From the NCBI RefSeq assembly GCF_037038585.1, contig NW_027288512.1, forward strand, positions 186,001 to 250,000: a stretch of DNA of 64,000 bases. Reading direction: 5' to 3'. The notes beneath the pieces were generated by a model. It did not search any database, was not told the DNA's origin, and worked only from the letters and a program-made list of their open reading frames with translations. Source of the DNA: Patagioenas fasciata (taxonomy: Eukaryota; Chordata; Aves; Columbiformes; Columbidae). Numbering within the stretch: the stretch's first letter is position 1; every line of letters starts with the position of its first letter. Position numbers and translations under genes: made by a program. Below, piece after piece: positions 11,947 to 22,900 of the stretch.

Positions 11947-13194
11947 GTGAGGAGATCGCGTCCCCTCGGGTCCCTCGTGTCTCTTCATGTCCCATCGCGT
12001 CCCCTCGGGTCCCTCGGGGCCCCTCGTGTCCCCTCATCTCCTCAGCACCCCCGCTGGAGCCCGCCCGTCCCTCCCCTCCAGGAGAGACCCCGGGGCTGGG
12101 GCGGATCCGCCATCAATCCCCCCACAGACTTTTTCTCTCTTTCATCCCCCTTTTCCCTCTTTTCCCTCTTTCCCCCTTTATCCCTCTTTCCCCCCTTTTT
12201 CCCTTCCCCCCCTTTTTCCCTCTTTTCCCTCTTTCCGCCGTTTTTCCCTCTTTTCCCTCTTTCCCCCCTTTTCCCTCTTCCCACTTTTCCCCCCCTTTTT
12301 CCCTCTTTTCCCTCTTTCCCCCTTTATCCCTGTTTCCCCCCTTTTTCTCCCTTTCCCCCCTTTTTCCCTCTTCCCCCTCTTTTCCCCCTTTTTCTCCCTT
12401 TTTCCTTCTTCCCCCCCTTTTCCGCCTTTTCCCTCTTTCCCCCTTTATCCCTCTTTTCCCTCTTTCCGCCCTTTTCCCTCTTCCCCCCTTTTTCCCTCTT
12501 TTCCCTCTTTCCCCTTTATCCCTCTTTGCCCCCTTTTTCCCTCTTTTTCCTCTTCCCCCCCTCTTCCCCCTCTTTTCCCTCTTCCCCCTTTTTCCCTTTT
12601 CCCCCCTTTTCCCCCTTTTTCCTCTTTCCCCCCTTTTCTCCCCTTTTCCCTCTTCCCTCTTTTCCCTTCTTTCCCCCCTTTCCCTCTTTCCCCCTCTTTC
12701 CATCTTATCCCTCTTTTCCCCCTTTATCCCTGTTTCTTCCCTTTTCCCCCCCTTTCCCTCTTTCCTCGCTTTTTCCCTATTTTTCCCTCTTTCCCCCCTT
12801 TTTCCCTCTTTTCCCTCTTTCCTCGCTTTTTCCCTCTTTTTCCCTCTTTCCCCCCTTTTTCCCTCTTTCCCCCCTTTTTCCCCCTTTTCCCTCTTTCCTT
12901 GCTTTTTCCCCCTTTTCCTTCTTTCCCCCCTTTTCCCCTCTTTTCCCTTTTTCCCCCTTTTCCCTCTTTCCCCCCTTTTTCCCCCTTTCCCCCCTTTTCC
13001 CTCTTCCCCGTTTCCCTCTCCCGTTTTCCCGTCCCTCCTCCCATTCCCGTGCAGCCCAACCCCTTCCCCCCTTTTCCCCAGAGCAGTTTTCATACAGATC
13101 CCCCCTTTCCCCCCAGCCCCGAACCCCCGGGGGTTTCTCAGCATCAGCAGCCACTTCACTCCCCCCAATTTAACTCTTTGTGTCCCTTTTCCAG
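11947..13194 (+). other. Candidate intron 1 (contains CT-rich tract)
   Basis: This stretch is bounded by the donor GTGAGGAG at 11947 and the acceptor TTGTGTCCCTTTTCCAG ending at 13194. It begins with a short array of TCCCCTCGGGTCCCTCG-like units (about 11959-12045) and then contains the large pyrimidine tract listed separately. The acceptor has a good pyrimidine run and is preceded by possible branch sequence (TTTAACTC). Confidence 0.45.
12130..13010. repeat. Polypyrimidine tract (CCCTCTTT array)
   Basis: About 880 bases consist almost purely of C and T on the + strand, made of units such as TTCCCTCTTTCCCCCCTTTT in irregular tandem order. Purines are very rare. It is homopurine-homopyrimidine DNA with mirror symmetry, the type that can form triplex (H-DNA) structures. 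Ser/Pro/Phe-rich and Lys/Glu/Gly-rich frames through it are compositional. Confidence 0.95.
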
Positions 13195-13478
13195 GCTCTT
13201 TGGGAGCCCGGGTGTCCTGGGGCCGCTCTGGTTTTTGCTCCGGGGTGTTTGGAGCCCGGTGACCATGGACCTGTTTCCCTTGGGCGACGAGCTGCGTGGC
13301 TTTGCCCAGAGCCCCGGGCTGCTCTGCGGGGAAGCGCTGGAGCCCGACCTGGAGCCCAGTCTGAGCCTGGAGCCCGACCTGAGCCTGGAGCCCGACCTGG
13401 AGCCCAACCTGAGCCTGGAGCCCAACCTGAGCCTGGAGCCCGACCTGAGCCTGGAGCCCAACCTGAGCCTTGAGCTCA
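13195..13478 (+). CDS. Candidate gene 1, exon 2 (first coding exon)
   Basis: The exon follows the acceptor CCCTTTTCCAG at 13194. It has about 70 bases of untranslated leader and then an ATG at 13265 in strong Kozak context (GTGACCATGG). The frame begins MDLFPLGDELRGFAQSPGLL and passes into a Leu/Glu/Pro/Asp repeat (LEPDLSLEPNLS type) from about residue 26 to 70. The three possible donors before the in-frame stop at 13490 all leave the frame in phase 1. The most natural is CTCA followed by GTATTT at 13479, though it is weak (no G at -1 or +5). Phase 1 is what the downstream exons require. I do not recognise the product. The acidic, repeat-rich N-terminus could be disordered or an activation-type region, which is inference. 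If the weak donor is not used, the frame simply ends in the AT satellite. Confidence 0.45.
13358..13475 (+). repeat. Coding minisatellite (12/18-bp, LEPDLS)
   Basis: Tandem units built on CTGGAGCCCGACCTGAGC (18 bp), with some 12-bp versions, lie inside the candidate coding exon. All steps are multiples of three and preserve the frame, giving repeated LEPDLS/LEPNLS peptides. Changes between units are mainly GAC to AAC (Asp to Asn). Confidence 0.85.
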
Positions 13479-13484
13479 GTATTT

Positions 13485-15008
13485 ACTACTGATCAGTATT
13501 TAGTAATGATGGTCAGTATTTATTAATGATGATCAGTATTTATTAATGGTGATCAGTAATTATTAATAACGGCTAGTATTTATTAATGACGCTCAGTATT
13601 TATTAATGATGGTCAGTATTTATTAATGATGGTCAGTATTTATTAATGACGATCAGTATTAGTGGTGATCAGTAATTATTAATAACGGTATTTATTAATG
13701 ACGATCAGTATTTATTAATGATGGTCAGTATTTATTAGGGACAATCAGCATTTATTAATGATGGTCAGTATTTATTAATGACGATCAGCATTATTAATAA
13801 GGATCAATATTTATTAATGGTGATCAGTATTTATTAATAACGACCAGTGTTTATTAGTGATGGTCAGTATTTATTAATGGTGATCAGTATTTATTAATGA
13901 TGGTCAGTATTTATTAAGGACGATCAGTATTTATTAATGGTGATCAGTAATTATTAATAACAGTCAGTATTTATTAATGACGATCACTATTTATTAATGA
14001 TGGTCAGTATTTATTAATGACGATCAGTATTATTAATGATGATCATTATTTATTAATGATGATCAGTATTTATTAATAACAATCAGTATTTATTAGTGAC
14101 AGTCAGCATTTATTAAGGACAGTCAGTATTTATGAATGGTGGTCAGTATTTATTAAGGACATCAGTATTTATTAATGATAGTCAGTATTTATTAAGGACA
14201 ATCAGTATTTATTAATGATGGTCAGTTTTTATTAATGGTGATCAGTATTTATTAATAAGGATCAGTATTAATGATGATCAGTATTTATTAATGATGGTCA
14301 GTATTTATTAATGACAATCGGCATTATTAATAAGGATCAATATTTATTAATGGTGATCATTTATTAATAACGATCAGTATTTATTAGTGATGGTCAGTAT
14401 TTATTAATGGCGATCAGTATTTATTAATGATGGTCAGTATTTATTAATAGCGATCAGTATTTATTAATGACAATCAGTATTTATTAATGATGGTCAGTAT
14501 TTATTAATAACGATTGGTATTTATTAATGATGATCAGTATTTATTAATGATGGTCAGTATTTATTAATGATGATCAGCAATATGAATAAGGATCAATATT
14601 TATTAATGGTGATCAGCATTTATTAATAATGATCAGTATGTATTAATAACGATCAGTATTAATGATAACCAGTATTTATTAATGATGGTCAGTATTTATT
14701 AATGGCGATCAGTATTTATTAATAACGATCAGTATTAATGATGATCAGTATTCATTAATGATGATCAGTATTTATTAATGACAATCAGCATTATTAATAA
14801 AGACCAATATTTATTAATGGTGATCAGCATTTATTAATAATGATCAGTATTTATTAATGATGGTCGGTATTTATTAACGGCGATCAGTATTTATTAAGGA
14901 TGATCAGTATTTACTAATGACGGTCAGTATTTATTAACGGTGGCTGGTATTTATCAACAATCGGTATTGATTAACGGTCGCTATCTATTAATGATGAGCA
15001 TTTATTAA
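13485..15008. repeat. A+T-rich 20-bp satellite
   Basis: About 75 imperfect copies of a unit like GATCAGTATTTATTAATGAT form a sharply A+T-rich block inside very GC-rich surroundings. Units vary by small changes (GGTCAG, CGATCAG, AATCAGC) and some are shortened. It fills nearly all of candidate intron 2 of gene 1 (13479-15052). Each unit contains TATTTATTA, which in RNA would resemble an AU-rich element, and many contain TGATCA. The array ends just before the acceptor of the next exon. Confidence 0.95.
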
Positions 15009-15052
15009 CGGCAGAGCAACCCCTGCCCGCCACCGTTGCTTCTCTCGTGCAG

Positions 15053-15110
15053 GGTGGGAACATCTACCGCCTGCCGACCGCGGCTGGGAGGAAAACGCCT
15101 GCGCCGGGCG
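15053..15110 (+). CDS. Candidate gene 1, exon 3 (58 nt)
   Basis: A short GC-rich exon lies between a strong acceptor (TTGCTTCTCTCGTGCAG, ending 15052) and a strong donor (GCGGTGAGTG, GT at 15111). Entered in phase 1 from the previous exon it reads RWEHLPPADRGWEENACAG and leaves two bases for the next exon, which matches that exon's only frame compatible with the upstream phase. The product is unrecognised. A second frame (GGNIYRLPTAAGRKT...) is also open here, but no donor in the preceding exon gives the phase it needs. Confidence 0.5.
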
Positions 15111-15328
15111 GTGAGTGAACCCGTGGGAGCTTGAGGGCACGTTTGCCTTAAATCCTTGTTATTTAACCCTTTTGGCTTGAAACCTTTGAGACCGAACGCC
15201 GATTGATTCCACCGGGCAAGCTCCACCTGCCTGGAGCTTCAGTGCCGACTACGCCATCTGTTCTAAAAGCGCCGTGACTTTATCATGTTGATTTTTTTAC
15301 CTATTTATCCTGATTTTTGTCACTTTAG

Positions 15329-15413
15329 CCGCTTGGCGGCTACTCCGGTTGAGGATGGCGGCGTCTCCATGTGCCGGAACCACGGGTGGTCGGTGGACGC
15401 CGAGAGGGGGCAG
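15329..15413 (+). CDS. Candidate gene 1, exon 4 (85 nt)
   Basis: The exon lies between an acceptor with a good pyrimidine run (GATTTTTGTCACTTTAG, ending 15328) and a donor GGGGGCAG/GTAACG (GT at 15414). In the frame set by the upstream exons it reads RLAATPVEDGGVSMCRNHGW followed by SVDAERGQ, without a stop, and ends on a codon boundary. One of the other two frames has a stop (TGA after CTCCGGT); the remaining one is also open. I do not recognise the peptide. Confidence 0.5.
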
Positions 15414-15768
15414 GTAACGGGCACCCATGGGTGCTGCTCATTGAGCGGGGATCTGAGCGAAGGCGGCGAGGGGGACGGCGGTGCCGTCGAAGCCCTTTGC
15501 GGGGGTCGTTACCAAATTGTGCGTAACTGGATGATTTGTGAAAGTCGCTGCCGATTGAGTGGAGACGACGGGGTGAGAAAACGAGAAACAGGGAATCGCT
15601 GCGGTGTAAAGATTCGCGTTGCGCGCTCCCGCCCGGTTTGGGTCGTGTTTAGCGTAGCGGGTTTTATTATCCTCGTTATATAATGGAGAAATAATTGGGA
15701 AGAGCAGTTTGCAAAGCGCTTTGATATCCTCCAGCGCCACCGACGCTCCCGGTTCCGTTTGTGCTCAG
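15414..15768 (+). other. Candidate intron 4 of gene 1
   Basis: About 355 bases of unique sequence lie between the donor at 15414 and the acceptor at 15767-15768. It carries TATATAAT at 15677. Both strands have moderately long open frames (for example a 100-codon minus-strand frame across 15438-15740), but none has convincing borders or recognisable content. Confidence 0.4.
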
Positions 15769-15898
15769 GTGCGCGACGCGGGCGATGCAAACACCGCGAA
15801 ACCATCGTTGGGAGATGGAAACGGTGCCTCCGAACCCCCGACGCTGTCCGAAAACCCCCCTGGTGATCCCGGTGTTGGTTCCAGTGACAAGGAACGAG
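15769..15898 (+). CDS. Candidate gene 1, exon 5 (130 nt)
   Basis: The acceptor is GTTCCGTTTGTGCTCAG (ending 15768) and the donor is AACGAG/GTGGGT (GT at 15899). In frame it reads VRDAGDANTAKPSLGDGNGA and continues SEPPTLSENPPGDPG..., low in hydrophobic residues, so probably disordered. If the donor is not used, the frame stops at 15906 (TGA) after KERGG, giving a possible C-terminus, but no AATAAA follows before the array. Further exons would have to lie beyond the 25-kb array, or the gene is truncated by the inverted duplication. The product is unrecognised. Confidence 0.45.
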
Positions 15899-16052
15899 GT
15901 GGGTGAGGAGTACTTGGATGGTTGTGCGATGATTCGGCAACCGGCGGTGCCGGAGTCGCTTCCCAGAGCACCCGTGTGTGTGTCCCTGGCTGAACCAAGG
16001 GTGCTACGTGCCCCAGAACCCCCCAAATTACACCCAAATAACACCCAAATAC
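15899..16052. other. Short unique tail before array B
   Basis: This is unique sequence following the candidate exon-5 donor. It contains a small ACACCCAAAT repeat (about 16031-16052) and no polyadenylation signal of the AATAAA or ATTAAA type. Confidence 0.6.
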
Positions 16053-16112
16053 ACCCGGGAGTAACCCTAAGGACCCAGTAGTTGGGGGGTGTCAAGGGTT
16101 AAGATCGTGAAA
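16053..16112 (-). repeat. Right inverted-repeat junction flank
   Basis: This is the reverse complement of 9971-10030. It contains GGACCCAGTAGTTGGGGGGT and GTCAAGGGTTAAGATC immediately before the first reverse-oriented 39-bp unit. It marks the right end of the 6-kb spacer between the inverted arms. Confidence 0.9.
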
Positions 16113-19100
16113 CTGTGGGGACCCCTAATGTCCCCAGGGGCCATTGTGACATCCTGGGGACCCTGCATTGTCCCCAGGGCCATTGTGACACCATGGGGAC
16201 CCACTTTGTCCCCAGGGCCCATTGTGACGTCTCAGGATCCCCCATTGTCCCCAGGGCCCATTATGACATTCTGGGGACCCCAAATGTCCCCAGGGCCCAT
16301 TGTGACATTCTGGGGACCCCCTTTGTCCCCAGGGCCCATTGTGACATCCCAGAACCCCAATTTGTCCTCAGGACCCATTGTGACATCCTGGAGACCCCCT
16401 TTATCCCCAGAGCTCGTTGTCGCACCATGGGGACCCCCTTTGTCACTGGGGCCCATTGTGACATCCCAGGACCCCCCATTGTCCCCAGGGCCCATTGTGA
16501 CACCGTGGGGACACCGCCTTTTCCCCAGGGCCCATTGTGACGTCTCAGGACCCCCTTTGTCCCCAGGGCCCACTGTGGCACCATGGGGACCCCCTTTGTC
16601 CTCTGGGCCCATTGTGACATTCCAGGACCCCACTTTGTCCCCAGGGCCCATTGTGACACCGTGGGGACCCCCCTTGTCCCCAGGGCCCATTGTGACAATT
16701 AAGGGACCCCCTTTGTCCCCAGGGCCCATTTTGACATCCCAGGACCCCACTTTGTCCCCAGTGCTCATTGTGAAATTCTGGGGACCCCCCTTGTCCTCAG
16801 GGCTCATTGTGACAGCCGAGGACCTTACTTTGTCCCCAGGGCCCATTGTGACATCCCAGGACCCCCCACTGTCTCCAGTGCCCATTGTGACATCATGGGG
16901 ACCACCCTTTTTCCCCAGGGCTCATTGTGACGTCCCAGGACCCCTCGTTGTCCCCAGGCCCCATCGTGACATCCTGGGGACCCCCCTTGTCTCCAGGGCC
17001 CATAGTGGCACTGTGGGGACTCATCACTTGGGCCCATTGTGACATCCTGGAGACCCCCCTTTATCCCCAGGGCCCATTGTGACACCGTGGAGACCCCATT
17101 TGTCACTGGGGCCCATTGTGACATCCCAGGACACCCCATTGTCCCCAGGGCCCACTGAGACATCCCGGCGACCACCCTTTGTCCCCAGGCCCATTATGCA
17201 CATTCAGGGGACACCCCTTTGTCCCCAAGGCCCATTGTGACATCCTGGGGAGACCCCATTGTCCCCAAGGCCCATTGTGGCACCATGGGGACCCCCTTTG
17301 TCCCCAGTGCCCATTGTGACATCTTAGGACCCCACTTTGTCCCCAGGGCCCATTGTGACATCCCAGGAGCCACCGTTGTCCCCAGTGTCCATTGTGGCAT
17401 CCTGGGACCCCCGTTGTCCCCAGGGCCCATTGTGGCACCATGTGGACCCCCTTTTTCCCGAGGGCCCATTATAACGTCCCAGGACCCCCCATTGTCCCCA
17501 GGGACCATTGTGACACTGTGGGGACCCCCTTTGTCCCCAGGGCCCATTGTGACATCCTGGGGAATCCCTTTGTCTCCAGGGCCCATTGTGACGTCCCAGG
17601 ACCCTGCTTTGTCCCTGGGGCCCATTGTGACATCCTGGGGAACCGCTTTGTCCCCAGGACCCATTGTGACGTCCCAGGACCCCCCCTTGTCCCCAGGGCT
17701 CATTGTGATGTCCCAGGATCCCCATTGTCCCCAGAGCCCATTGTGATGTCCTGGGAACCCCCTTTGACCCCAGGGTCCATTGTGACACCATGGGGACCCC
17801 CTCTTGTCCCCAGGGCCCATCGTGGCACCGTGGGGACCCCCTTGTCACTGGGGACCCATTGTGACACTATGGGGACCCCCCCTTGTCCCCAGGGCCCATT
17901 GTGACATCCTGGGACCCCCCTTTGTCCCCAGTGCTCATTGTGAAATCCTGGGGACCCACTTTGTCCCCAGGGCCCATTGTGGCACCATGGGGAGCGCCTT
18001 TGTCACTGGGGACCATTGTGACATTCCAGGATTTTACTTTGTCCCCGGGGCCCATTGTGACATCCTGGGGATCCCCCTTTGTCGCCAGGGCCCACTGTGA
18101 CACCGTGGGCACCCTCTTTGTCCCATGGGCCCATTGTGACCTTCAAGGGACCCCCCATTGTCCCCAGGGCCCATTGTGACATCCTGGGTACCCCCTTTGT
18201 CCCCAAGAAGCATTGTGACATCCTAGTACCCCCCGCAGTCCCCAGGGCCCATTGTGACATCCTGGGGATCCCTTTGGCCCCAGGGCCCATTGTGACAGGG
18301 CGGGGATCCCCCTTGTCCCCAGGGCCCATTGTGAAACCGTGGGGACCCTCTTGTCCCCAGGGCCCATTGTGGCACCGTGGAGACCCCCCCTTTGTCTCCA
18401 GTGCCCATTGTGACATCCTGGGGACCCCCTTTGTCCCCAGTGCTCATTGTGACAGGGTGGGACCCCCCTTGTACCCAGGGCCCATTGTGACATCCTGGGG
18501 ACCCCCTTTGTCCCCAGGGCCTATTGTGACATCCTGGGGAGTCCCCTTTATCCCCAGGGCCCATTCTGGCACCATGTGGACCCCCTTTGTCCCTAGGGTT
18601 CATTGTGACATCCCAGGACCCCCATTGTCCCCAGGGCCCATTGTGAACAACCTGGGGACCCCCCTTTTTCCCCGGGCCCATTGTGGCGTCCCAGGATGCT
18701 TCGTTGTCCCCTGGGCCCATTGTGACATCCCGGGGACCCCTTTTGTCCCCAGGGTCCATTGTGACATCCTGGGGCCTCCCTTTGTCCCCAGGGCCCATTG
18801 TGACATCGCAGGAGCCCCCATTGTCCCAAGGGCACATTGTTACATCCTGGGGACCCCCTTGTCCCCAGGGCCCATCGTGGCACCGTGGGGACCCCCCCTT
18901 TGTCTCCAGTGCCCATTGTGACATCCTTGGGACCCCCCTTGTCCCCAGGACCCGTTGTGACATCTTGGGGACCCCTATGTCACCAGAGCCCATTGTGATA
19001 TCCTGGGGAGCCCCCTTTGTCCCCAGGGCCCATTGTGCACATCCTGTGGACCCCTCTTTGTCCCCAGGGCCCATTGTGATATCCTGGGGAGCCCTCTTTT

Positions 19101-19904
19101 TCCCCAGGGCCTATTGTGACATCCCAGGACCCCCCATTGTCCCCAGGGCCCATTGTGACACCGTGGAGACCCTCCTTGTCCTCAGGGCCCATTATGACAT
19201 TCAGGGGACTCCTCTTTGTCCCCAGGGCCTATTGTGACATCCTGGGGACCCCCCTTTTCTCCAGGGCCCATTGTGACGTCCCAGGACCCCCTGTTGTTCC
19301 CCCGGCCCATTGTGAAATCCTGGAGACACCCTCTTTTTCCCCAAGGCCCATTGTGACATCCCACGACCCCCCATTGTCCCCAGGCCCCATTATGCACATC
19401 CTGCGGTCCCCCTTTATCCCCCGTCCCCATTCTGACACTGTGGGGACCCCCGTTGTCCCCAGGACCCATTGTGACATCCTGGGGAGCCCCTTTGTCCCCA
19501 GGGCCTATTGTGACATCCCAAAATCCCCCATTGTCCCCAGGGCTCATTGTGACACCGTGGGGACCCCCCCTTTTTCTCCAGTGCCCATTGTGACATCCTG
19601 GGGACCCCCCTTTGTCTCCAGGGCCCATTGTGACGTTCAGGGGAACCCCCTTTGTCCCCAGGGCCCATTGTGACATCCTGGGGACTCACTTTGTCCCCAG
19701 GGCCCATTGTGACATCCCAGGACCCCCCATTGTACCCAGGGCCCATTGTGACATCCTGGGAACCCCCTTGTCCCCAGGGCCCATCGTGGCACCGTGGGGA
19801 CCCTCCCCTTTTGCTCCAGTGCCAATTGTGACATCCTTGGGACCCCTCTTGTCCTCAGAGCCCATTGTGACATCCTGGGGAGACCCCTTTGTCCCCAGGG
19901 CCCA

Positions 19905-22900
19905 TTGTGACATCCCAGGACCCCCCATTTTCCCCAGGGCGCATTGTGACATCCTGGGGACCCCCTTTGTCCCCAGGGGCCATTGTGACATACCAGGACC
20001 CACCCTTGTCCCCAGAGTCCATTGTGACATCCTGGGCAGCCCCCTTTGTCCCCAGGCCCATTGTGACATCCTGGGGACCCTGTTGTCTCAAGGGCCCATT
20101 GTGACACCGTGGGGACCCCCTTTGTCACTGGGGCCCATTGTGGCATACCAGGACTCCACTTTGTCCCCAGGGCCCATTGTGACATCCTGGGGACCCCTTT
20201 GTCCCCAGGCACCATTGTGACAGGGCGGGACACCCCTTGTCTCCAAGGCCCATTGTGACATCATGGGGATCCCATTTGTGCCCAGGGCCCATTGTTACAT
20301 CCTGGGGACCCCCTTTGTCCCTAGGGTTCATTGTGACATCCCAGGACCCCCATTGTCCCCAGGGCCCATTGTGAACAACCTGGGGACCCCCCTTTTTCCC
20401 CGGGCCCATTGTGGCGTCCCAGGATGCTTCGTTGTCCCCTGGGCCCATTGTGACATCCCGGGGACCCCTTTTGTCCCCAGGGTCCATTGTGACATCCTGG
20501 GGCCTCCCTTTGTCCCCAGGGCCCATTGTGACATCGCAGGAGCCCCCATTGTCCCAAGGGCACATTGTTACATCCTGGGGACCCCCTTGTCCCCAGGGCC
20601 CATCGTGGCACCGTGGGGACCCCCCCTTTGTCTCCAGTGCCCATTGTGACATCCTTGGGACCCCCCTTGTCCCCAGGACCCATTGTGCACATCCTGTGGA
20701 CCCCTCTTTGTCCCCAGGGCCCATTGTGATATCCTGGGGAGCCCTCTTTTTCCCCAGGGCCTATTGTGACATCCTGGGGACCCCCTTTGTCCCCCGGGCC
20801 CATTGTGACATCCTGAAGACCCCCTTTGTCCCCAGGGCCTATTGTGACATCCCAGGACCCCCCCTTTTCTCCAGGGCCCATTGTGACGTCCCAGGACCCC
20901 CTATTGTCCCCAGAGCCCATTGTGACATCCCAGGACCCCCATTGTCCCCAGGCCCCATTATACACATCCTGGGGTCCCCCTTTATCCCCAGGGCCATTGT
21001 GACACCATGGGGACCCCCTTTGTCCCCAGGGCCCATTGTGACGTCCCAGGATGCCCCATTGTCCCCTGGGCCCATTGTGAAATCATGGGGACCCCCTTTG
21101 TCCCCAGGGCCTATTGTGACATCCCAGGACCCCCCATTGTCCCCAGGGCCCATTGTGACACCGTGGAGACCCTCCTTGTCCTCAGGGCCCATTATGACAT
21201 TCAGGGGACTCCTCTTTGTCCCCAGGGACTATTGTGACATCCTGGGGACCCCCCTTTACTCCAGGGCCCATTGTGACACCGTGGAGACCCCATTTGTCAC
21301 TGGGGCCCATTGTGACATCCCAGGACACCCCATTGTCCCCAGGGCCCACTGAGACATCCCGGCGACCACCCTTTGTCCCCAGGGCCCATTATGCACATTC
21401 AGGGGACACCCCTTTGTCCCCAAGGCCCATTGTGACATCCTGGGGAGACCCCATTGTCCCCAAGGCCCATTGTGGCACCATGGGGACCCCCTTTGTCCCC
21501 AGTGCCCATTGTGACATCTTAGGACCCCACTTTGTCCCCAGGGCCCATTGTGACATCCTGGGGACCACCTGTGTCCCCAGGGCCCATTGTGACATCCCAG
21601 GAGCCACCGTTGTCCCCAGGGCCCATTGTGACATCCTGGGGACCCCCTTGTCCCCAGTGTCCATTGTGGCATCCTGGGACCCCCGTTGTCCCCAGGGCCC
21701 ATTCTGGCACCATGTGGACCCCCTTTTACCCGAGGGCCCATTATAACGTCCCAGGACCCCCCATTGTCCCCTGGGCCCATTGTGACATCCTGGGGTCCCC
21801 CTTTTGTCCCCTGGGCCCATTGTGACACCATGGGTACCCCCTTTGTCCCATGGGCCCATTGTGACATCCTGAAGACCCCCTTTGTCCCCAGGGCCTATTG
21901 TGACATCCCAGGACCCCCCCTTTTCTCCAGGGCCCATTGTGACGTCCCAGGACCCCCTATTGTCCCCAGAGCCCATTGTGACATCCCAGGACCCCCCATT
22001 GTCCCCAGGCCCCATTATACACATCCTGGGGTCCCCCTTTATCCCCAGGGCCATTGTGACACCATGGGGACCCCCTTTGTCCCCAGGGCCCATTGTGACG
22101 TCCCAGGATGCCCCATTGTCCCCTGGGCCCATTGTGAAATCATGGGGACCCCCTTTGTCCCCAGGGCCTATTGTGACATCCCAGGACCCCCCATTGTCCC
22201 CAGGGCCCATTGTGACACCGTGGAGACCCTCCTTGTCCTCAGGGCCCATTATGACATTCAGGGGACTCCTCTTTGTCCCCAGGGACTATTGTGACATCCT
22301 GGGGACCCCCCTTTACTCCAGGGCCCATTGTGACGTCCCAGGACCCCCTATTGTTCCCAGGGCCCATTGTGACATTCTGGGGACCCCAAATGTCCCCAGG
22401 GCCCGTTGTGACATCCTGGGGACCCCCTTTGTCCCCAGGGCCTATTGTGACATCCTGGGGAGTACCCTTTATCCCCAGGGACCATTATGACACTGTGGGG
22501 ATCTCCTTTGTACCTAGGGACCATTGTGACACTGTGGGGACCCCCTTTGTCCCCAGGGCCCATTGTGACATCCTGGGGACCCCCCTTGTCCCCAGGGCCC
22601 ATTGTGAAATCCGGGGAACCCCCTGGTCTCCAGGGCCCATAGTGGTACCGTGGGGACTCGTCCTGTCACTTGGGTCCATTGTGACACCATGGGGACCCCG
22701 CCTTTGTCTCCAGTACCCATTGTGACATCCTGGGGACCCCTTTGTCCCCGGGGCCCATTGTGACATCCTGGGGACCCCCCTTTGTCCCCAGGGCCCATTG
22801 TGACATCCCAGAACCCCAATTTGTCCTCAGGGCCCATTGTGACATCCTGGGGACCCCCTTGTCCCCAGGGCCCATCGTGGCACCGAGGGGACCCCCCCCC

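Noticed and set aside
11359..13173. 604-codon Pro/Ser/Phe-rich frame, and the Lys/Glu/Gly-rich frame opposite it
   Set aside because: It runs through the C-rich and polypyrimidine satellites. Composition alone removes stop codons.
15438..15740. Minus-strand 100-codon frame starting near 15740
   Set aside because: It lies inside a candidate intron, lacks a proper ATG context and has no supporting splice signals or recognisable motif.
15053..15898. Alternative reading of exons 3-5 (GGNIYRLPTAAGRK... frame)
   Set aside because: It is open through all three exons, but no donor in the preceding ATG exon gives the phase-0 junction it needs. It stays possible only if transcription starts at another exon.
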